Positions 44,044 through 48,020 of a stretch of DNA of 48,020 nucleotides are shown here, in pieces. Source of the stretch: a virus; the IMG/VR virus record IMGVR_UViG_3300036853_000256, positions 1 through 48,020 of that record; one strand, written 5' to 3'. Below the pieces are notes generated by a model. That model did not search any database, had not been told where the DNA came from, and worked only from the letters and a program-made list of their open reading frames with translations. Each line of letters opens with the position of its first letter. Position 1 is the first letter of the stretch. The translations under genes were made by a program, and so were the position numbers.

Positions 44044-46172
44044 CAGGGCTCTTCTAGCGGAGGCGGCTCAGGCGGCGGAGATACGGCCAGGTAGTTGACG
44101 TCGCCCGGAAACGCAGCATTGAGCTGCGTGGTCACCGTCGTGCCCTGCGGGACGACCACGGTGGTCGGGACAGTGGCCACTTCGTAGTAGAGGCTCGTGT
44201 CGGCGGCAGACGCCGGGGCGATAGTCGTCACCGAAACGATGCCCTGCCGGGAGTAGTCCTCATCCACGTCCACCACGTCGCCCAGCGCGCTACGGGTCCT
44301 CGTCTTGCCGACCGCTATTTCCAGGTAGAGGGCCTGCAGTCCGGGGGCCACGTCGGTGGCGAAGCCGAATCGGAGCGCTGCGGCGTTCAGCATGGTCTGC
44401 GTCCAGCCGTTCGTGACCTGCCACATGGCGGTGCGCCACAGCGGGGCACCGGTGGCGTAGGCGGTCGGCTGGGCGGGGTTGAACGTCGATCCAATCGCGA
44501 TCAGCACCGTTTCAGCGGTGCCATCCCATCCTCGGAACCCAGCGGTAACGGCACCTCCGGCGGAGGTGCACCACATCGGGCAGACCATTCGCACCCCCGC
44601 GATGGTCTCCTGCGGGCCGAGGGTGTAGGTCTCCATCGGGAACTCGGCATAGTCGCTGGCCGCGACGGTCACCTGGACCACGCCGTCAGCCGACGCCGAG
44701 ATCGTGGCCGGCAGTTCGTCGATCGCGTTCCGGGCGGTGGTCGCGTTCCACGCGGTCAGCGTGCCGTTCGAGGCGAACGTGTTGAAGTTCGCCGTCGTCC
44801 CGGAGATCGTCGGGGTGCCCGCCGGATCAACTTTGAGCACCTTGACGTTGTGCGGGCCGAGCGGGAACAGCGGGCCGAACTGGCTCAGGACGAGGTCGTC
44901 GAAATCCATCGTCACCGTCTGGGCGGCGTTGCCGCCGGTCCGGAACGTGCTGATCCATCCGTTGTCCTGCGCGGTGAGCGAGGCGCTGGTCTGCATCGTG
45001 TACGTGTTCGTACCGGTTTCGAGCTGCCAGTCCGCAGTCCACGTAGTGGAGCCGATCTTCGCCCGGACGTCGACCCACACCCACGTGTTCAGCGCGGTTG
45101 TCCCTGACTGATACTGGATGGTGCCGGTGGTGCCGCACCGCACCCCGAACTTTGTGGCCGTCACGTCGTACACCAGTTGCATCGCGGTCACGCTGGGCCC
45201 TGACGCGCTGGTGCCGGTCAGCTCGCAGACGATCACCACGCCTGAGCCGGACACCACCCGAACGTTGAGCCCGACGACCACCGTGGTCACCCCGGACGGC
45301 AGGGTGCCGTGCGGCACGCGCGCCGCCGCGCCGGCCTGGACCATGCGCAGTCCGTATCCGCTGGTTCGCGCCGAGGCGGCCTGGATGAGGTACGCGGTGC
45401 CCCACGTCCCGGTCGGGACGCTGTTGTTGGCCCACATGTTGTTGACGCCCAGCAGAGTGCCGCCGCCACCGTGATGCCCCCACTCGAACCCCGCGAGGTG
45501 ATACAGCGGGTTGACGATCGGGGTGCCCTTCTCCCGGTACGCCACCATCAGCCAGGCGGGGCTGGATGACACATCGGTGGACGCCAGGGTCGCCGTCGTC
45601 GACCAGGTGATCGTGCTGGTGCTGGCGTTGACGGCCACGGCCATACCCGGCGCGGTCGGGCCGCCGGTATCCACCCGCTCGGTAAACCCGTTCGTCCAGC
45701 CCGACCACGTATACGTGTGCCCGGTCCCAGTGTCGGTATTGCTGATCGCGGCGAAAGCGAGCGTGGACAGCCCGCCCGTGGGCGAGGTGTTTGCCGCCGT
45801 CCCGGTCCCGCCGTTGGCGACGGTGAACTGGGTCGCCAGGGAGGTGTCGAGAGGGTCGTCGTCCAGGCCGGACACCTCAGCGCAGTACCAGGCGGTCATC
45901 GCCGCAGCGGTCGGGGTGAACGTCCAGGACGTTTCCCCTGCGCCGACGTTCGGAAGCCGAAATACCTGCTGGGTAAGCGCGGTATTGCTGAGATCCAGGA
46001 CCCATCGGGCGTCGGGTGCGGTCACCTTCGGGTTGCCGCCGCCGGACGTGATGAACAGCAGCACCGAGTTCCCTGCAGTGGTGCCGCCGGGCAGGGACAC
46101 CACCCGGGTCGTCGCGGTCGCGGAGTCCTGGAACGAGTTCTCCTGGATGATGTTGGCCGTGGACAGGCTCAT
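44043..46172 (-). CDS. Large virion surface protein, module plus ConA-like domain
   Basis: 709 residues. Residues 1-210 carry the shared beta-sandwich module (GNSVLLFITSGGGNPKVTAPDARWVLDLSN ... SPAWLMVAYREKG). Residues 215-450 are a concanavalin/LamG-like domain (WGTAYLIQAASARTSGYGLRM, VRCGTTGTIQYQSGTTALNTWVWVDVRAKIG, ADWQLETGT). The C-terminal 250 residues are additional beta domains, with DYAEFPMETYTLGPQETIAGVRMVCPMW and IAVGKTRTRSALGDVVDVDEDY. It directly follows the head-tail adaptor gene. A head-fibre or collar role, or glycan binding, is inferred. Confidence 0.65.
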   Translation of the reverse strand: MSLSTANIIQENSFQDSATATTRVVSLPGGTTAGNSVLLFITSGGGNPKVTAPDARWVLDLSNTALTQQVFRLPNVGAGETSWTFTPTAAAMTAWYCAEVSGLDDDPLDTSLATQFTVANGGTGTAANTSPTGGLSTLAFAAISNTDTGTGHTYTWSGWTNGFTERVDTGGPTAPGMAVAVNASTSTITWSTTATLASTDVSSSPAWLMVAYREKGTPIVNPLYHLAGFEWGHHGGGGTLLGVNNMWANNSVPTGTWGTAYLIQAASARTSGYGLRMVQAGAAARVPHGTLPSGVTTVVVGLNVRVVSGSGVVIVCELTGTSASGPSVTAMQLVYDVTATKFGVRCGTTGTIQYQSGTTALNTWVWVDVRAKIGSTTWTADWQLETGTNTYTMQTSASLTAQDNGWISTFRTGGNAAQTVTMDFDDLVLSQFGPLFPLGPHNVKVLKVDPAGTPTISGTTANFNTFASNGTLTAWNATTARNAIDELPATISASADGVVQVTVAASDYAEFPMETYTLGPQETIAGVRMVCPMWCTSAGGAVTAGFRGWDGTAETVLIAIGSTFNPAQPTAYATGAPLWRTAMWQVTNGWTQTMLNAAALRFGFATDVAPGLQALYLEIAVGKTRTRSALGDVVDVDEDYSRQGIVSVTTIAPASAADTSLYYEVATVPTTVVVPQGTTVTTQLNAAFPGDVNYLAVSPPPEPPPLEEP

Positions 46173-46187
46173 CCGGTTCCCTTCCGG

Positions 46188-46733
46188 TCAGGCGGCGAGC
46201 GGGCCGGCGTACCAGTCGGCCAGGGCTGCAGCGGAGTCGGACAGCGTCATGCCGCCGGTGCGGGGCGCGCTTCTCACCGAGTAGTCGTCGATCGACTCGG
46301 ACACGACGGTGATGTCCGGCGACGAATACGCGGCGCCCGCGGACTCCAGCACCGCGCCGGCAACATCGTCGGTGACCGTGGCGTAGCCGTAGGTGTAATC
46401 GACCTCGACCAGGTCGGGCGGGAACGCCGACCACCGGCCCCAGCCGATCCGCCGGTACAGCGACTGCTCGATGACCGTGTAGTCGGTACCGGCCGTCAGG
46501 ACCACGCCCTTGACCCGCACCTGCACGACGGCCACCAGCGGGGCGAACGGCATGATGATCTCCGCGCAGCCGGTGCCCGGCTTGCTGTACGTCGTCGACA
46601 GCGTGCCGCCCCAGTGGGACTTCGCCCGCGCCTCGAACAAGGCCGTGACCTTGGCGAGGGCCAGCGTCGCCGTCGCCGTGTCGACGTCCTGCTTCAGGAA
46701 CGAGGCCAGATCAGAGGGCGTCGGGTATGGCAT
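46188..46733 (-). CDS. Head-tail adaptor (connector), gp6-like
   Basis: 181 residues from ATG 46733 with GGAGG upstream. MPYPTPSDLASFLKQDVDTATATLALAKVTALFEARAKS (helical), then TDYTVIEQSLYRRIGWGRWSAFPPDLVEVDYTYGYATV, DVAGAVLESAGAAY, SIDDYSVRSAPRTGGMTLSDSAAALADWY is the standard plan of HK97 gp6-like adaptors that bind the portal from below. The glycosyltransferase gene overlaps its 5' end by 23 bases. Confidence 0.85.
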   Translation of the reverse strand: MPYPTPSDLASFLKQDVDTATATLALAKVTALFEARAKSHWGGTLSTTYSKPGTGCAEIIMPFAPLVAVVQVRVKGVVLTAGTDYTVIEQSLYRRIGWGRWSAFPPDLVEVDYTYGYATVTDDVAGAVLESAGAAYSSPDITVVSESIDDYSVRSAPRTGGMTLSDSAAALADWYAGPLAA

Positions 46734-47376
46734 TGCCGCCGCCTCCGATCACCGTCGACTTGACGTGCCCGGCCCGGATTCCGGTATGTACGTGCACGGG
46801 GATCCGGGCGACGCCCGCGCGCAGGCAGAACGCCATGTCCTCGCCGATGCGGCGGCCGCCGAACTCGGTCTCCTTGAACCAGGGCCACGGAGTGTTCCTG
46901 GACCGGTTCCGGCTGGCGATGTTCTCCAGCGCCGTGCGGTGCATCAGCAGGCACGCGGCACCGGTAGCCGCGACCGGCACGGCCGCGTCGTCCGGCCACT
47001 GCTGATACCAGGCGAACGCCGGACCCTCGACCAGCTCGTACATGGTCGGCCGGACCTGCCCGTCGTCGGTCTCCTGGTAGCACAGGGCACCCATGATTGG
47101 CCGGGTCCGGCTGTCCGCGGCGGCGACCAGCCGGTCCAGGGTGTCCGCTGCGAACACCATGTCCGTGTCGAGCATCCACAGCCACGGAGCCCTCTGCTCC
47201 GCCAGGAAACGCTCGACGATCAGATTCCGGGCCGCGGCGATGTTCGGCCCCGACCGCACCGCGAGCACCTCGTCCAGATGGGTCGCGCCGCGTCGCAGCA
47301 CACCCAGCAGCGACGTCATGAACTCCGCGCGGACCGTGCCGGGATGCACGTACCCGGCGACCGCGGCCGGGCTCAC
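46711..47376 (-). CDS. GT-A glycosyltransferase
   Basis: 221 residues from a GTG at 47376 with GTGA overlap. GPNIAAARNLIVERFLAEQRAPWLWMLDTDMVFAADTLDRLVAA contains the DTD metal-binding motif of GT-A fold enzymes, followed by GALCYQETDDGQVRPTMYEL and a C-terminal GEDMAFCLRAG with the expected acidic residue, then HVHTGIRAGHVK. It probably glycosylates virion proteins or a host surface polymer. It interrupts the head-to-adaptor gene order and seems absent in the sequence at the left end. Confidence 0.82.
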   Translation of the reverse strand: MSPAAVAGYVHPGTVRAEFMTSLLGVLRRGATHLDEVLAVRSGPNIAAARNLIVERFLAEQRAPWLWMLDTDMVFAADTLDRLVAAADSRTRPIMGALCYQETDDGQVRPTMYELVEGPAFAWYQQWPDDAAVPVAATGAACLLMHRTALENIASRNRSRNTPWPWFKETEFGGRRIGEDMAFCLRAGVARIPVHVHTGIRAGHVKSTVIGGGGNAIPDAL

Positions 47377-47567
47377 CCGTTGAGGAACGGGCCCGCGACC
47401 GGATGCCCCTCGGCGCTGTCGGTGGTGCCGACCTCGGGGATCGGCACGTCCAGGTCGACCATCGGCTGCACGTCCGGGATGTACATCTGACGGCCGTAGT
47501 CAAGCGGCGTCATGCCGTCGGTCGGCACGTTGCGGGCTGGTTCGGCATTCGAGGTCGGCTGGCTCAC
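47373..47567 (-). CDS. Small protein of the glycosyltransferase cassette
   Basis: 64 residues from GTG 47567 (GTGA junction): VSQPTSNAEPARNVPTDGMTPLDYGRQMYIPDVQPMVDLDVPIPEVGTTDSAEGHPVAGPFLNG. Acidic and Pro-rich, probably disordered; could be a carrier or scaffold, or an acceptor peptide for the transferase, which is speculation. Confidence 0.55.
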   Translation of the reverse strand: MSQPTSNAEPARNVPTDGMTPLDYGRQMYIPDVQPMVDLDVPIPEVGTTDSAEGHPVAGPFLNG

Positions 47568-47821
47568 GTGTCCGTCGCTCCCATCGGCTCGTGACCGGAG
47601 GCGTCCATCGCCGCGTCCGGATCCATCGGTTCGTTGCCGGCGCACGACACCCCATCCGGCACCTCCATCGGCTGGCCGATGGTCGAGCCCTGGTCATAGG
47701 TGTCGCCCTGCCGGTTCTGCATGTAGGCGAACGCCTGCTCCACGGACATCGGCACCGTCGGCGCCATCCGCGCGTTCACCGCCTCGACGCTGTCCGGCGT
47801 CGTCTGGATCCCGTACTCCAT
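47564..47821 (-). CDS. Small Met/Asp-rich protein of the glycosyltransferase cassette
   Basis: 85 residues, MEYGIQTTPDSVEAVNARMAPTVPMSVEQAFAYMQNRQGDTYDQGSTIG... with repeated EPM phrases (QPMEVP, EPMDPDAAMD, EPMGATDT). GAGGACG precedes the ATG. Not recognised. Tight junctions on the downstream side. Confidence 0.6.
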   Translation of the reverse strand: MEYGIQTTPDSVEAVNARMAPTVPMSVEQAFAYMQNRQGDTYDQGSTIGQPMEVPDGVSCAGNEPMDPDAAMDASGHEPMGATDT

Positions 47822-47830
47822 ATCGCGTCC

Positions 47831-48020
47831 TCAGTACTCGTATCCAACGATGAGTAGGTCCACGGTCGGGGCATTGGTGACGTAGACGCTGTTGACGGTC
47901 GCGCCGATTTGCAGCGTCCCGTCACCGAGGATCTCCAGACCCTCCGGCACCTCGATCGGAACAACCTGCTGCGCGCCGCCGGTCGCCGGAGTGGCCGCCC
48001 GGGCGGACAGCACGATCGGC
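47831..48020 (-). CDS. C-terminal end of the accessory virion protein, second sequence version
   Basis: 63 codons in frame with a stop at 47831, cut by the right end. The protein is the same as the C-terminus of the gene at 28-1341 except for a single Ala-to-Val change near the end (LLIVGYEY instead of LLIAGYEY); most of the base differences are silent. If the window is circular, this and 218-1341 are one gene of full length. Confidence 0.8.
   Translation of the reverse strand, partial: PIVLSARAATPATGGAQQVVPIEVPEGLEILGDGTLQIGATVNSVYVTNAPTVDLLIVGYEY
47895..48020. repeat. Right copy of 126-bp terminal identity
   Basis: Identical to 92-217 and ending exactly at the window edge. Base 47894 is the first difference (g against c at 91). 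Joining at this overlap gives a circle of 47803 bp in which the accessory virion gene is followed by the glycosyltransferase cassette. Confidence 0.85.

Overview
The window is an essentially complete genome of a temperate, high-GC siphovirus of an actinobacterium. The evidence is strongly GC-biased codon use, many GTG starts, GTGA/TGATG gene overlaps, an HK97-type head module, a tape-measure gene preceded by a frameshifting tail-chaperone pair, a GH25 lysin, a RecE/RecT pair, a tyrosine integrase and an XRE-type repressor. The host genus cannot be read from the sequence; nothing points beyond a high-GC actinomycete.

Layout. Most genes lie on the minus strand, and the map closes on itself. Reading leftward from 24.3 kb: the early operon (24.3-13.5 kb) holds BldC/MerR-like regulators, many small unknown proteins, a RecE-like nuclease and RecT, ArsR- and LuxR-type regulators, a DpdA/TGT-like base-exchange protein and a replication initiator. 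An XRE regulator and small genes follow (13.5-10.9 kb), then a plus-strand endonuclease VII gene, an HNH gene and a possible packaging region (9.4-9.7 kb). The head module comes next (9.4-0 kb): zinc-knuckle HNH protein, TerS, TerL, portal, protease, major capsid protein and a large accessory virion protein. The map continues from the right end (48.0-46.2 kb) with two small proteins, a glycosyltransferase and the head-tail adaptor. A 6-kb block of large surface-type proteins (46.2-40.6 kb) separates the adaptor from the other connectors (40.0-38.6 kb). Tail tube candidate, tail chaperones, tape measure, minor tail proteins, GH25 endolysin and membrane/lysis proteins follow (37.6-28.2 kb). A degenerate tRNA-like element (28.0 kb) and the plus-strand lysogeny region (24.4-28.0 kb: repressor, integrase, two AlpA-like proteins, a membrane-anchored exported protein) complete the circle.

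How the genes work together. The repressor (24409-24855, plus) and integrase are co-transcribed and diverge from the early leftward operon. Two near-identical 15-bp operators sit on the early promoter, one over the -35 box and one over the start codon, and a weaker third lies inside the repressor promoter. Repressor, early operon and several plus-strand single genes (10291, 26297, 27183, 39408) all carry a -10 hexamer 6-7 bases before the start codon and no Shine-Dalgarno sequence. They look leaderless, and so expressible from the prophage or early in infection.

The ends. The last 126 bases are identical to positions 92-217 and lie in the C-terminal part of the same gene, but the sequences diverge on the left flank. 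The left end then runs directly into a start codon like that of the head-tail adaptor. The simplest reading is a circular genome of about 47.8 kb from a mixed population, in which one variant lacks the 1.1-kb glycosyltransferase cassette.
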